Of a stretch of 36,326 bases of DNA, positions 23,315-31,059 are shown one piece after another (position 1 is the stretch's first letter; every line of letters starts with the position of its first letter). The notes under the pieces were generated by a model, which was given only the letters and a program-made list of their open reading frames with translations, had not been told where the DNA came from and made no database searches. Made by a program: the position numbers and the translations under genes. This stretch comes from an uncultured Clostridia bacterium (GTDB lineage Bacteria > Bacillota > Clostridia > Oscillospirales > Oscillospiraceae), in NCBI GenBank assembly GCA_947165085.1, contig CAMUZA010000013.1, forward strand, positions 1 to 36,326. The letters run 5' to 3'.

Positions 23315-24286
23315 TCAGGCAAGCCTTTTCAGCAGTTCTTTCTTCTCGTTTTCCGGGATGAACGCGCCGTTGATCGCGTTCTCGTCCATGCGGAGGAATT
23401 CCTCGTCCGTGAAGCCCATCGCGCCGGCGATGACCTCATGCTCCCGCTGCAGGGTCGTGTTGGAGCAGGACATGTTGTCTGTGTTGACCGTCACGGCGAT
23501 GCCGCGGTCGAAGAACGGGCGGATTGGGTGATCCTTCGCGTCCAGCACCACCTTGGTCTGCAGGTTGCTGACGACGCACGCCTCCACAACGGTCTGCGTC
23601 CGAACGAGCAAATCCATGACGGCTTCGCTCTTGATCGCGCCGCAGCCGTGACCGACGCGCTTTGCGCCGAGCTCGATCGCCTTGCGGACATTCTCCGGAT
23701 CGCCGCACTCGCCCGCGTGGATCGTGTACGGCACGTTTTCACGCTGCAGTCCGCGGAACAGGTCATAGTACGCCTCGATCGGCACCATGCCCTCCGCGCC
23801 GGCGAGGTCGGCGCCGACGACGCCGTTTCCGACGTATTTCTTGGCAAGCTCCACCGTCTCTTCATTGGCGTCGCCGCCGATCATGGAGCAGAGCAGCAGT
23901 CCCGCGCGGATCGACGGATAGTCCGACTGCGCCTGACGGACGCCGCGGATCGTGCTTTTCAGTACTTCCTCCTGCGAAAGACCGCGGCGCGTATGCAGCT
24001 GCGGGGCAAAGCGGATCTCCGCGTAGATCAGACCGAGCTTTGCCAGCCGCTCCACCAGATCGTATGCCGCGCGTTCCATCGCATATTCCGTCTGCAGAAC
24101 CTGCGTCGGCAGCTCAAATCGTTTTAAGTATTCCACGAGACTGGTGCAATGATCCGGCACGCGGATCGCGTCATGGATCTCTTCCAGGGGCATCGTCCGT
24201 CCGTCGCGCGCCAGAAGCTCCGTGATCACGGATTCCGACAACGATCCGTCCAGATGCAGATGCAGATCGACCTTGCCCTGATACAT
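23315..24286 (-). CDS. add: adenosine deaminase
   Basis: The enzyme deaminates adenosine (and deoxyadenosine) to inosine in the cytoplasm with a zinc ion. Visible motifs are the zinc ligands HLHLDGS (H9, H11), HAGE with H190 and catalytic E193, VGHG, and NTDN, where the aspartate is a zinc ligand. The usual NTDD second aspartate is asparagine here; I believe this variant is common in clostridial members. Its 323-residue length is normal. The start at 24286 is fixed by GGAGGA at 7-nt spacing; the longer frame crosses its promoter. It lies downstream of selD with its own extended -10 promoter. The context suggests feeding of inosine and hypoxanthine into a selenium-dependent xanthine or purine hydroxylase. 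Confidence 0.93.
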   Translation of the reverse strand: MYQGKVDLHLHLDGSLSESVITELLARDGRTMPLEEIHDAIRVPDHCTSLVEYLKRFELPTQVLQTEYAMERAAYDLVERLAKLGLIYAEIRFAPQLHTRRGLSQEEVLKSTIRGVRQAQSDYPSIRAGLLLCSMIGGDANEETVELAKKYVGNGVVGADLAGAEGMVPIEAYYDLFRGLQRENVPYTIHAGECGDPENVRKAIELGAKRVGHGCGAIKSEAVMDLLVRTQTVVEACVVSNLQTKVVLDAKDHPIRPFFDRGIAVTVNTDNMSCSNTTLQREHEVIAGAMGFTDEEFLRMDENAINGAFIPENEKKELLKRLA

Positions 24287-24323
24287 CTTAATTCCTCCCG
24301 CGCCGATTTCGGCAGTTTTCGTC

Positions 24324-24332
24324 ATTATATCA
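24324..24332 (-). promoter_or_regulatory. extended -10 promoter of add
   Basis: TGATATAAT on the minus strand lies about 38 bp upstream of the add start, in the 93-bp gap after selD. It allows add expression independent of the selD operon. No clear -35 is seen. Confidence 0.55.
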
Positions 24333-24379
24333 CAAATCGCGCGGTTTTCATAGCAAAACTTTTGCGTATCCGGCAAAAA

Positions 24380-25414
24380 CTATTTGAGGAAGATGTATTT
24401 CCCGCCGCGGTAGGGACGCACCGTACCGATCCGCTGCGCCGACGGCACCGCCGATTTCAGTTCCTCGAACATCGCGTCGGCGTCGTCCGGATGCACCGCG
24501 ATCAGAAGACCGCCGGAGGTCTGCGGGTCGTAGAGCATGTCCTGAATATAGAGCGGCACGTCGCCCGCGTCGACGTGGCGCTCCGCAAAGTTGCGGTTGC
24601 GGTACATGCCCGCCGGCAGGATGCCCATTTTCGCAAATTCCTTGGAGTCTTCGATCAGATCGATCGCAGCGGTGTCGATCTCCAGCTCCATGTCGCTGCC
24701 CTGCGCCATTTCCAGACCGTGTCCGAGCAGGCTGAAGCCGGTCACGTCCGTGCAGGCGTGGACGCGGTAGTTGACCATCACGTCGCGCGCGCCCTTGTTG
24801 AGCGTGGTCATCAGCTTCTTGGCGAGCGCGAGCGTCTGCTCGGAGACGAGGTCGACCTTTGCCGCCGAGGTCAGAATGCCGATACCGATCGGCTTGGTCA
24901 GAAACAGCACGTCGCCCGCCTGCGCGCCGCAGTTTTTGAGCATCTTGTCCGGATGGACGAAACCCGTGACGGCAAGTCCGTATTTCGGCTCGTCGTCCAG
25001 AATGCTGTGACCGCCGGTGATGATCGCGCCCGCCTCGTAGACCTTGTCATAGCCGCCGCGCAGCAGCGCGTGAACGGCTTCCTTCGGCAGGCTGTCCGGG
25101 ATCGCCATGATATTCAGCGCGAGCTTCGGTTCGCCGCCCATCGCGTAGACGTCCGAGAGGGCGTTGGTCGCCGCAATCTGCCCGAAGGTGTAGGGGTCGT
25201 CGTCGATCGGCGGGAAAAAGTCCACCGTCTGCACCAGCGCGAGCTCGTCGGAAATCTTATAGACCGACGCGTCGTCGGACTTGTCGAAGCCGACGAGCAG
25301 ATTGGGGTCATGATGTACCTTGATCCCGTCGAGGAGCTTTGCCAGCACGCCCGCGCCGACCTTCGCGCCGCAGCCGGCGCACTTGGCAAGTTTTGTCAGT
25401 TTGATGTCTTCCAT
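24380..25414 (-). CDS. selD: selenide, water dikinase
   Basis: SelD makes selenophosphate from selenide and ATP, the selenium donor for selenocysteine, selenouridine and the labile selenium cofactor of molybdenum hydroxylases. The catalytic loop is CAGCGAK, with catalytic Cys at C15 and Lys at K18; Cys is used rather than selenocysteine. Family blocks FDKSDDASVY, TVDFFPPIDDDPYTFG, TNALSDVYAMGG, GGHSI, ACTDVTGFSLLGH and DPQTSGGLL are all present. The 344-residue length is standard. It starts one nucleotide after yqeB ends, with CGGAGG inside the yqeB 3' end, so it is translationally linked to the yqeC-yqeB operon. Confidence 0.96.
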   Translation of the reverse strand: MEDIKLTKLAKCAGCGAKVGAGVLAKLLDGIKVHHDPNLLVGFDKSDDASVYKISDELALVQTVDFFPPIDDDPYTFGQIAATNALSDVYAMGGEPKLALNIMAIPDSLPKEAVHALLRGGYDKVYEAGAIITGGHSILDDEPKYGLAVTGFVHPDKMLKNCGAQAGDVLFLTKPIGIGILTSAAKVDLVSEQTLALAKKLMTTLNKGARDVMVNYRVHACTDVTGFSLLGHGLEMAQGSDMELEIDTAAIDLIEDSKEFAKMGILPAGMYRNRNFAERHVDAGDVPLYIQDMLYDPQTSGGLLIAVHPDDADAMFEELKSAVPSAQRIGTVRPYRGGKYIFLK

Positions 25415-25415
25415 G

Positions 25416-26201
25416 TTATACCTCCGAAAACCTGAGAATTGCTTCCAATACGCCGCCGCCGATCGCGAGCGCCTTATCGGAAACCTGATAGCAATAGGAC
25501 CGCTCGCCGCGCGGGTCGACGTCTCCCGCCTTCATGCCTTTATGCACCGGGGTGCCGTCGGCGAGCAGTCCGCGCAGGACGCCCGAGATCTGGCAGAGCA
25601 TCGGCGCGTCGCCGACGTAACCCGCCGCGTCGCCCTGCTCGACCATGTCACCGATCTGGCGGGTCTGGCGGAAAATGCCATCCGCCGGCGCGCGCAGCAC
25701 GCGCTCTCCGGCAAAGCCGCCGATCAGCCCGGGAACCGCAGTGTTGGGAATGGGCGAGCCATCGGTGATGACTCTGCCGAGGGTGTGTCCGCGCATCGTC
25801 TCTATGCAGGCGTGGCAGTCAACGCCCGCCGTAAAGCCGGGTCCCACGCCGATCACGCAGGGCGCGTCCGTAATGCGCGTGCCGAGATTGCGCTTGGCCA
25901 GAATTGCATCGACCACGGCGTCCGGCTTCAATTCCGCAATGCAGGCGGCTTCCGGATCTGGCATTACGGCGATATTCCCCTTTTGGAGGATCGCAAGCGC
26001 CTCCTGCGGCGAGTCGGCTCTTTCCGCCGTCACGTCCTCGACGGTCGCCGTTCCGAACAGGATCGCCTGCGAAAAGCAGACCGTCCGGCGGATCGCCGTC
26101 GGCTTGGGGAGGTCGGTCATCACGACCTGCAGCCTCGCGTGGTGCAGACGCATGGCGATGCCGGACGCCAAATCGCCCGCGCCGCGAATCAAAACAAGCA
26201 T
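25416..26201 (-). CDS. yqeB: selenium-dependent molybdenum hydroxylase accessory protein YqeB
   Basis: The 261-residue protein opens with a Rossmann-like stretch, MLVLIRGAGDLASGIAMRLH, and carries VIGVGPGFTAGVDCHACIET and HTLGRVITDGSPIPNT. These are features of the YqeB/EF2563 family. In other genomes the family co-occurs with selD, yqeC and selenium-containing molybdenum hydroxylases, and is thought to act in maturing the labile selenium cofactor; the exact reaction is unknown. Cysteines in VDCHAC are candidate selenium or sulfur carriers (inference). Its start overlaps the end of yqeC by 13 nt, and selD follows after one base, so the three form one operon. Confidence 0.9.
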   Translation of the reverse strand: MLVLIRGAGDLASGIAMRLHHARLQVVMTDLPKPTAIRRTVCFSQAILFGTATVEDVTAERADSPQEALAILQKGNIAVMPDPEAACIAELKPDAVVDAILAKRNLGTRITDAPCVIGVGPGFTAGVDCHACIETMRGHTLGRVITDGSPIPNTAVPGLIGGFAGERVLRAPADGIFRQTRQIGDMVEQGDAAGYVGDAPMLCQISGVLRGLLADGTPVHKGMKAGDVDPRGERSYCYQVSDKALAIGGGVLEAILRFSEV

Positions 26202-26848
26202 ACGATCTCTCCTTTTTGCAGCGACGCGACCGTGACCGGGCAGGTCAGCAGCGCCGCCAGTTCCTTCGCCGCGGCGATTCGCTGCGGCGTATCCGCTTGG
26301 TTGATGAGCACGCGGTCGTGCAGGTGTTCCTGATTCAGCACCGCCGCGATCGCTTCGGGGTCGGCAAGCGTCCGCCCCGACAGCGCCGTGAAGATCTGCG
26401 GTCGGTGAACAGCCTCCTCGACCGCTTTCCCGATGCCGGACGCGCCGACGACGCAGATTACCTGATTCGCGTTTGCCGGAATGACCGGCTCGTGCGTATC
26501 GTGCGCCTTCAGCGGTCTGCGGGCTGCGCCGTCCGCCTCGATCAGAACGTAGTCCGCAAGCTGCGCCAGCTCCTCAAAGGACTGCTCCGGTGCGGTCAGC
26601 TTGCCATTCTCGCACGGCGTGCCGACGCAGAGCAAGCCGCTCACCCGCCCCGTGCGCAGGACGCACGGGATATGCTCCGGCGGGAAGATGTGCGTGGAGG
26701 TCGCGACGATCACGGAATTTTCCTCCGACAGCTCCTGCGCCAGACGGTACAAAAGCGTCGTCTTTCCGCCGCCGCCGATGATCGCCGTCACGCCCGGGCG
26801 GATATTCAGTTGCTTCGCAAACTCAGCCACAGCGTGCTTCACTTCCAA
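26189..26848 (-). CDS. yqeC: selenium cofactor biosynthesis protein YqeC
   Basis: This P-loop protein (219 residues from the TTG start) has Walker A GGGGKTT at residues 25-31 and conserved ATSTHIFPP and LIEADGAARRPLKAH blocks typical of YqeC (family TIGR03172). YqeC is a predicted partner of YqeB and SelD in selenium-dependent molybdenum hydroxylase maturation, probably an ATPase or nucleotidyl enzyme. The start is uncertain: TTG at 26848 lies about 18 bases downstream of the -10 box, with only weak SD-like GAAGA before it, and GTG codons at 26842 or 26830 are alternatives. It is the first gene of the operon and is transcribed divergently from the ModE-like regulator. Confidence 0.88.
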   Translation of the reverse strand: MEVKHAVAEFAKQLNIRPGVTAIIGGGGKTTLLYRLAQELSEENSVIVATSTHIFPPEHIPCVLRTGRVSGLLCVGTPCENGKLTAPEQSFEELAQLADYVLIEADGAARRPLKAHDTHEPVIPANANQVICVVGASGIGKAVEEAVHRPQIFTALSGRTLADPEAIAAVLNQEHLHDRVLINQADTPQRIAAAKELAALLTCPVTVASLQKGEIVCLF

Positions 26849-26866
26849 TATCGTTATTCTTCAAAT

Positions 26867-26895
26867 AGAATAGCACAACCCGCCGGTATCGTCAA
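26867..26895 (-). promoter_or_regulatory. promoter of the yqeC-yqeB-selD operon
   Basis: TTGACG (26890-26895) and TATTCT (26867-26872) are spaced by 17 bp on the minus strand. The -35 box lies 9 bp from that of the divergent regulator gene. Confidence 0.75.
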
Positions 26896-26904
26896 CTCCG
26901 ATTA

Positions 26905-26933
26905 TTGACGAAGGCGGCGCGCAGTGCTATAAT
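26905..26933 (+). promoter_or_regulatory. promoter of the ModE-like gene, giving a leaderless mRNA
   Basis: TTGACG (26905-26910) and TATAAT (26928-26933) are spaced by 17 bp. The ATG at 26940 falls six bases after the -10 box, at the expected transcription start, and no ribosome site precedes it. Confidence 0.8.
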
Positions 26934-26939
26934 TGCGGT

Positions 26940-27287
26940 ATGGACAAGATATTCAGACCGGTGCTTTCCATCCGCATCTTCGGAGAGGATAAATGCTTCG
27001 GACCGGGCGTGGCGGAGCTGCTGCGCCGCGTGCAGAAGGAAAAGTCTCTTCGCGCCGCCGCGATCTCGATCTCGATGGCGTATTCCAAGGCGTGGAAGGT
27101 CATCAAAAACGCGGAAGCCGAGCTTGGCTTCAAGCTATTGGTATCCACCACCGGCGGCAAAAACGGAGGAGGTGCGGTTCTCTCGCCAGAGGCCGAAAGG
27201 CTACTCGCCGCCTATGATGCATACTGCGGCGCGGTGAAGGACTTCGCCGCCGCCGAATTCGAACGCCGTTTTGAGGGCATATTGTAA
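26940..27287 (+). CDS. ModE-like winged-helix regulator
   Basis: The 115-residue protein matches the DNA-binding domain of ModE: a LysR-type winged helix with VAELLRRVQKEKSLRAAA, ISMAYSKAWKVIKNAEAEL and STTGGKNGGGAVLSPEAERL. The molybdate-binding TOBE domains of full-length ModE are absent; stand-alone versions are common in clostridia. It is divergent from the selenium-molybdenum hydroxylase accessory operon, so it probably responds to molybdenum status and controls that operon and itself. The likely site is the inverted -35 region between them (inference). The mRNA appears leaderless. A strong shared terminator separates it from the convergent aminotransferase gene. Confidence 0.88.
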   Translation: MDKIFRPVLSIRIFGEDKCFGPGVAELLRRVQKEKSLRAAAISISMAYSKAWKVIKNAEAELGFKLLVSTTGGKNGGGAVLSPEAERLLAAYDAYCGAVKDFAAAEFERRFEGIL

Positions 27288-27290
27288 GCA

Positions 27291-27321
27291 AAAGACCCGC
27301 TGCGTTGCGCAGCGGGTCTTT
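27291..27321. terminator. bidirectional terminator
   Basis: A perfect 14-bp stem (27291-27304 with 27308-27321) with loop TTG has A/T flanks on both sides. It lies between the convergent ModE-like and aminotransferase genes. Confidence 0.9.
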
Positions 27322-27324
27322 GCG

Positions 27325-28605
27325 TTATTCCTGCGTGAATTTCTCCAGCGCAGCCAAGCGCAGGCAGGCGCAGAAGATCTCCATCGCCTGCTCCAGCTCC
27401 TCTACGGGCGGCATCGTCGGCGCGATGCGGATATTGGAGTCGTTGGGATCGACGCCGTAGGGGAAGGTCGCGCCGGCGGCGGTCATCGTCACGCCCGCCT
27501 CCTGGCACAGCGCAAGCGTGCGCTTGGCAAGTCCCGGCAGGGTGTTGACCGAGACGAAGTAGCCGCCCTTCGGCTTCTGCCACGCCGCTATTCCCAGCGG
27601 CGCGATCTCTTCCTCCAAATGCCGCAGGACGCAGCGGAACTTCGGGCGGATGATCGCCGCGTGCTTCTGCATCAGCTCCAGCGTGTGCGCCTTGTCGCGC
27701 AGGAACTTCACGTGGCGGAGCTGGTTGACCTTGTCGTAGGAAATGATCTGGATGCTTTCCAGCTTTTCCAGATACTTGAGGTTATCGACTGACGCCGCCA
27801 TGACCGAGATGCCCGCGCCGGGGAAGGTGATCTTCGAGGTCGAAGCGAATTCAAAGACCATGTCGGGATTTCCCGCCTCCCGGCAGAGCGACAGAATGTC
27901 CGCAAACGGGGCAAAATCGCCCTCGAATTCGTGGATGCAGTAGGCGTTGTCCCATACCAGCGCAAAATCCGGCGCGGCAGGTTTCAACGCGGCGAGCCGA
28001 CGTACCGTCTCGTCGGAGTATACGATGCCGTCGGGATTGGAGAACTTCGGCACGCACCAAATCCCCTTGACCGCGGGATCGCGTACCAACTCCTCCACCA
28101 GATCCATATCCGGTCCGGTCGAGATCATCGGCACGGTGATCATCTCGCAGCCGAAGGACTGCGTGATCTTGAAATGGCGGTCATAGCCTGGCGCGGGACA
28201 GAGCCACTTGACGCGCCCGCACTTGCTCCACGGCTGCACGGAATGCAGAAGTCCGTGGGTGAATGCCTTGGAAATCAGGTCATACATGAGCTGCAAGGAT
28301 GCGTTGCCGCCGACGAAGCACTCCTCCGGCTTGCATCCGAGGATGTCCGCGAACAGCCGTTTCGCCGCGGGCAGTCCCGTCAGTTCGCCGTAATTGCGCA
28401 CGTCCACGCCGTCACAGATGCAGTCGTCCGGATCGGCGACCACAGTCAGCAAGCCGCTGACGAGGTCAAGCTGCGCCTTGCCCGGCTTGCCGCGCGCCAT
28501 ATTCAGCTTCATGCCCTTCGCTTTCAGCGCTTCGTGCTGTTTCCGTACTTCCGTCAGTTCTCTGCACAGTTCCTCCTGCGTCCGCTTCCGGTATGCAAGT
28601 TCCAT
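27325..28605 (-). CDS. class I gamma (aspartate-type) aminotransferase
   Basis: This PLP enzyme of 426 residues is of the class I gamma aspartate aminotransferase type (PF12897-like). PLP lysine K258 lies in ASTSKITFPGAG. Other blocks are LNMARGKPGKAQLDL, the NYGELTGLPAAKRLFA substrate-domain entry, VGGNASLQ for phosphate binding, CPAPGYDRHF, CVPKFSNPDG and the C-terminal arginine region NIRIAPTMPP. It probably interconverts aspartate or a related amino acid with its keto acid. The ATG at 28605 is chosen over the TTG at 28626; AAGGGA lies 9 nt upstream and the promoter fits. It is monocistronic, between two terminators. Confidence 0.9.
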   Translation of the reverse strand: MELAYRKRTQEELCRELTEVRKQHEALKAKGMKLNMARGKPGKAQLDLVSGLLTVVADPDDCICDGVDVRNYGELTGLPAAKRLFADILGCKPEECFVGGNASLQLMYDLISKAFTHGLLHSVQPWSKCGRVKWLCPAPGYDRHFKITQSFGCEMITVPMISTGPDMDLVEELVRDPAVKGIWCVPKFSNPDGIVYSDETVRRLAALKPAAPDFALVWDNAYCIHEFEGDFAPFADILSLCREAGNPDMVFEFASTSKITFPGAGISVMAASVDNLKYLEKLESIQIISYDKVNQLRHVKFLRDKAHTLELMQKHAAIIRPKFRCVLRHLEEEIAPLGIAAWQKPKGGYFVSVNTLPGLAKRTLALCQEAGVTMTAAGATFPYGVDPNDSNIRIAPTMPPVEELEQAMEIFCACLRLAALEKFTQE

Positions 28606-28637
28606 AATCTGCCATCCCTTTTCCAATCGTTTTTCCT

Positions 28638-28666
28638 ATTATACCCATACTGCTTGCCGTTGTAAA
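28638..28666 (-). promoter_or_regulatory. promoter of the aminotransferase gene
   Basis: TTTACA (28661-28666) and TATAAT (28638-28643) are spaced by 17 bp on the minus strand, 33 bp before the ATG. Confidence 0.75.
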
Positions 28667-28677
28667 GCAAAAAAATG

Positions 28678-28705
28678 CGCTCCCTGTCGGCAATGGCAGG
28701 GAGCG
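28678..28705 (-). terminator. terminator of the MscS gene
   Basis: CGCTCCCTG and CAGGGAGCG form a 9-bp stem with a 10-nt loop, followed on the minus strand by CATTTTTTTG. Confidence 0.85.
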
Positions 28706-28721
28706 TTCAAATGAAAGAGTA

Positions 28722-29531
28722 TCATTCGTCCTTCACAATCCGGACGGCGATGCGCTCCTCCGGATCGTCGATGCCGTTCGCCGCCAGCGCGTCCGTGCAG
28801 TTTTCCAGCAGGACGTAGTAGACGTTCCAATAATCCTCGTTTTTGACCCAGGCGCGAACGGTGAAGATATAGGTGTCGTCATCCACCGCTGTCATACGCG
28901 CAAAGGGCGCGGGGTCTGTCAGGACCTTGTCCGTATTCTCCGCCGCCTGCAGCAGCACCCGCTGCGCGAGCTTGGGATCGCAGTCGTTCGTCAGCTTGAA
29001 CGGCAGGTCGATCCGACGGGTCGGCTCGGTGCTGTAATTGGTGACGTTGGCGTTCATCAGGTCGCCGTTCGGCACAGTGACGCGCTTATTGTCGATCGTG
29101 ATGATGGTGGTATAAAACACGCTGATATCGCGCACCGTACCCTCTGCGCCGGACGCCTCGATATAGTCGCCGACGCGGAAGGGCTTGAAAATCAGGATCA
29201 TCAGTCCGCCCGCAAAATTCCCCAGCGCGCCCTGCAGGGCAAGACCGACCGCCAGGCCGCAGGAGGCGAGCACCGTGACGACGGAGGTCATCGGGATGCC
29301 GAGAATGCCGATCACGGTGATGATCAGGACGATGTGCAGCAGGATGTTGACCAGATTCTTCACGAAGCTCTGCACGGTCTTGTCGAGCTTTGAAACGCGA
29401 TCGGCCCGCGCCATCGCCTTCTTGACGCCTTTGATGATAAAATGGCCGATGATCAGAACGACGATCGCCAGCAGGATCTTCCCGCCGATGTCCACGCCGT
29501 AATTCATCAGCTTGGACAGTAGTTCTTTCAT
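28722..29531 (-). CDS. small-conductance mechanosensitive channel, MscS family
   Basis: The 269-residue protein has three N-terminal membrane helices. The pore helix TM3 is Gly/Ala-rich (LASCGLAVGLALQGALGNFA), followed by the signature PFRVGDYIEASGAEGTVRDI and VPNGDLMNANVTNYS of the beta domain. MscS channels open under membrane tension and release solutes during osmotic downshift; the protein should form a heptamer in the cytoplasmic membrane. Length is close to E. coli MscS. The start at 29531 has GAGGAG 5-6 nt upstream; the longer frame to 29657 has no hydrophobic or conserved extension. It follows the YdcF-like gene after 161 bp that contain two hairpins. Confidence 0.92.
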   Translation of the reverse strand: MKELLSKLMNYGVDIGGKILLAIVVLIIGHFIIKGVKKAMARADRVSKLDKTVQSFVKNLVNILLHIVLIITVIGILGIPMTSVVTVLASCGLAVGLALQGALGNFAGGLMILIFKPFRVGDYIEASGAEGTVRDISVFYTTIITIDNKRVTVPNGDLMNANVTNYSTEPTRRIDLPFKLTNDCDPKLAQRVLLQAAENTDKVLTDPAPFARMTAVDDDTYIFTVRAWVKNEDYWNVYYVLLENCTDALAANGIDDPEERIAVRIVKDE

Positions 29532-29571
29532 AACGTCTCCTCTTTTCTGTGTATTGCGTTGATAAGCTGTC

Positions 29572-29624
29572 GTCTTCCCTCGGGAAGACTCCATCTCCTC
29601 GCAGGCGATGAGCTGATCGCCTGC
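29572..29624 (-). promoter_or_regulatory. two hairpins in the MscS leader
   Basis: GTCTTCCC/GGGAAGAC (29572-29579 with 29582-29589) and GCAGGCGAT/ATCGCCTGC (29601-29609 with 29616-29624) lie between the YdcF-like stop and the MscS start. Neither has a T-run on the minus strand, so they may be leader structures or processing sites rather than terminators. Confidence 0.4.
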
Positions 29625-29692
29625 GCCGAAGCACGGATGCGCCGGCGCGGGGAGCATTTTTGTCTTTCTTCCCTTGTATTGATCCGTTCTTC

Positions 29693-30913
29693 TTAAAGCT
29701 GATATGCAAGCAGGGTCAGTCCGATATAGATGAGAGCCATCGTGCCGAGAACAGCTGCCTGCTTTAATTTATGCTTTGTCAGAAGCCCGATGAATTCGCG
29801 CACCGCGGCGTTCGGCCAGAAGTACCATTTCGTCTTCGCGCCCATGCCGATCGCGCGCATTTTCACGCGGCGGGCGAAAACGCCGCTGCGGAAAACGTGA
29901 TAATTCGTCGTGGAAAAGGCGATGTTTCCTTCGGGTCCGAGCTTTTGAATGATCTCCCTGGAGAATTTCATATTCTCGAAGGTATCGGTCGAGCAGTTTT
30001 CCTCCAGGATCCGTTCCTCGGGGATCCCGCGCTCCATCAGATAGCGCTTCATGGCGAGGCTCTCCGGAACGATCTCGTCCGCGCCCTGACCGCCCGAGGT
30101 GATAAACGTCAGCTCTTTCCCGGTTTCTTCCTTCTGGCGTTCATAAAAGCCGATCGCGCGATCCGCGCGCCCCTTCAGAAGCGGGGTTAGCGTGCCGTCC
30201 TTCCTGAGACCGCAGCCGAGGATGATCAGAAAATCGACGTTCTTCTCCGGCTCGTATTTCGCGGCGAAGGCGCCCGCGACGATCGTGCCGATCAGCATGC
30301 ACTCAAAGTACAGATAGCCGGCAGCGAACAGATTCGTGAGCAGGTCATGGATCATCACTTCGGTCTGACTGCCCGATACCGAATAATCAACTCGAAAGAG
30401 GAAAACCTCCCCGGCAACAAGCAGGAACGACAGCACAATGCCGAGCAGATTGACCAGCCGTTTCCCCTCATGCATGATCAGCGCGATATTGGACACGCAC
30501 AGCGCGACGGAAAACAGCAGGATAAACGGCGCGGAGAACAGCATATAGTTCTTCGCGGAGCCCGTAACCGTCATGATGAGATAAGCGTTGGAATAAGCCG
30601 CGTGATCCGTCAGGATCCGCACTGCAAGAATAACATGGGTGACCATCACCGAAAGCGTGAACAGCGCAAAGCCGAAATAAATAATCGTATTATAGGAATA
30701 CGGGTTATAGCGGATCTGCTCACGGAACGAATACAGCAGGATGACAGCCGCCGCAAGGCAGTACGCCGCGACAATGACACACAGGACGGGGACATCGTGT
30801 GCCGGCCGGCACAGAATGATCAGCCCCACGACGAGCGCGGCCGCAACCGTCAGGAACAGCAGATTATACAGCTTCGGCTTTTTCAGCCGCGTGTTGACCA
30901 AATAACGCTTCAT
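29693..30913 (-). CDS. YdcF/SanA-like DUF218 membrane protein
   Basis: The product is about 406 residues. The N-terminal half has six or seven membrane helices (from LLFLTVAAALVVGLIILC onward). The C-terminal half is a DUF218 domain: VDFLIILGCGLRKDGTLTPL, RADRAIGFYE, FITSGGQG, MKRYLMERGIPEERILEE, TDTFENMKFSREII and TTNYHVFRSG. DUF218 proteins such as YdcF, SanA and ElyC are linked to envelope integrity and cell-wall precursor metabolism; the reaction is unknown. The start at 30913 has AAAAGG 6 nt upstream and is preferred over ATG 30934, which has none. Confidence 0.85.
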   Translation of the reverse strand: MKRYLVNTRLKKPKLYNLLFLTVAAALVVGLIILCRPAHDVPVLCVIVAAYCLAAAVILLYSFREQIRYNPYSYNTIIYFGFALFTLSVMVTHVILAVRILTDHAAYSNAYLIMTVTGSAKNYMLFSAPFILLFSVALCVSNIALIMHEGKRLVNLLGIVLSFLLVAGEVFLFRVDYSVSGSQTEVMIHDLLTNLFAAGYLYFECMLIGTIVAGAFAAKYEPEKNVDFLIILGCGLRKDGTLTPLLKGRADRAIGFYERQKEETGKELTFITSGGQGADEIVPESLAMKRYLMERGIPEERILEENCSTDTFENMKFSREIIQKLGPEGNIAFSTTNYHVFRSGVFARRVKMRAIGMGAKTKWYFWPNAAVREFIGLLTKHKLKQAAVLGTMALIYIGLTLLAYQL

Positions 30914-30956
30914 AAAAAACCTTTTCCGTCTCATATCGCCATGCTTTATCAGCAAA

Positions 30957-30985
30957 ATTATAAAGCATTCCGAAAGCTGTTGCAA
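30957..30985 (-). promoter_or_regulatory. promoter of the YdcF-like gene
   Basis: TTGCAA (30980-30985) and TATAAT (30957-30962) are 17 bp apart on the minus strand. Confidence 0.75.
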
Positions 30986-31024
30986 GCATTATTTCTGCGA
31001 TCCGCCGACGGCAAGCCCGCAAAA

Positions 31025-31053
31025 AGGCGGGAGGCACAACGTGTCTCCCGCCT
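31025..31053 (-). terminator. terminator of the DUF1295 gene
   Basis: AGGCGGGAG and CTCCCGCCT form the base of a stem that extends by four more pairs, one a G-T. TTTTT follows on the minus strand. Confidence 0.85.
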
Positions 31054-31059
31054 CTTAGC

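Noticed and set aside
29532-29709. Upstream extension of MscS and overlapping 207-codon frame
   Set aside because: The region contains two hairpins and no conserved residues; the ATG at 29531 has a clear ribosome site.
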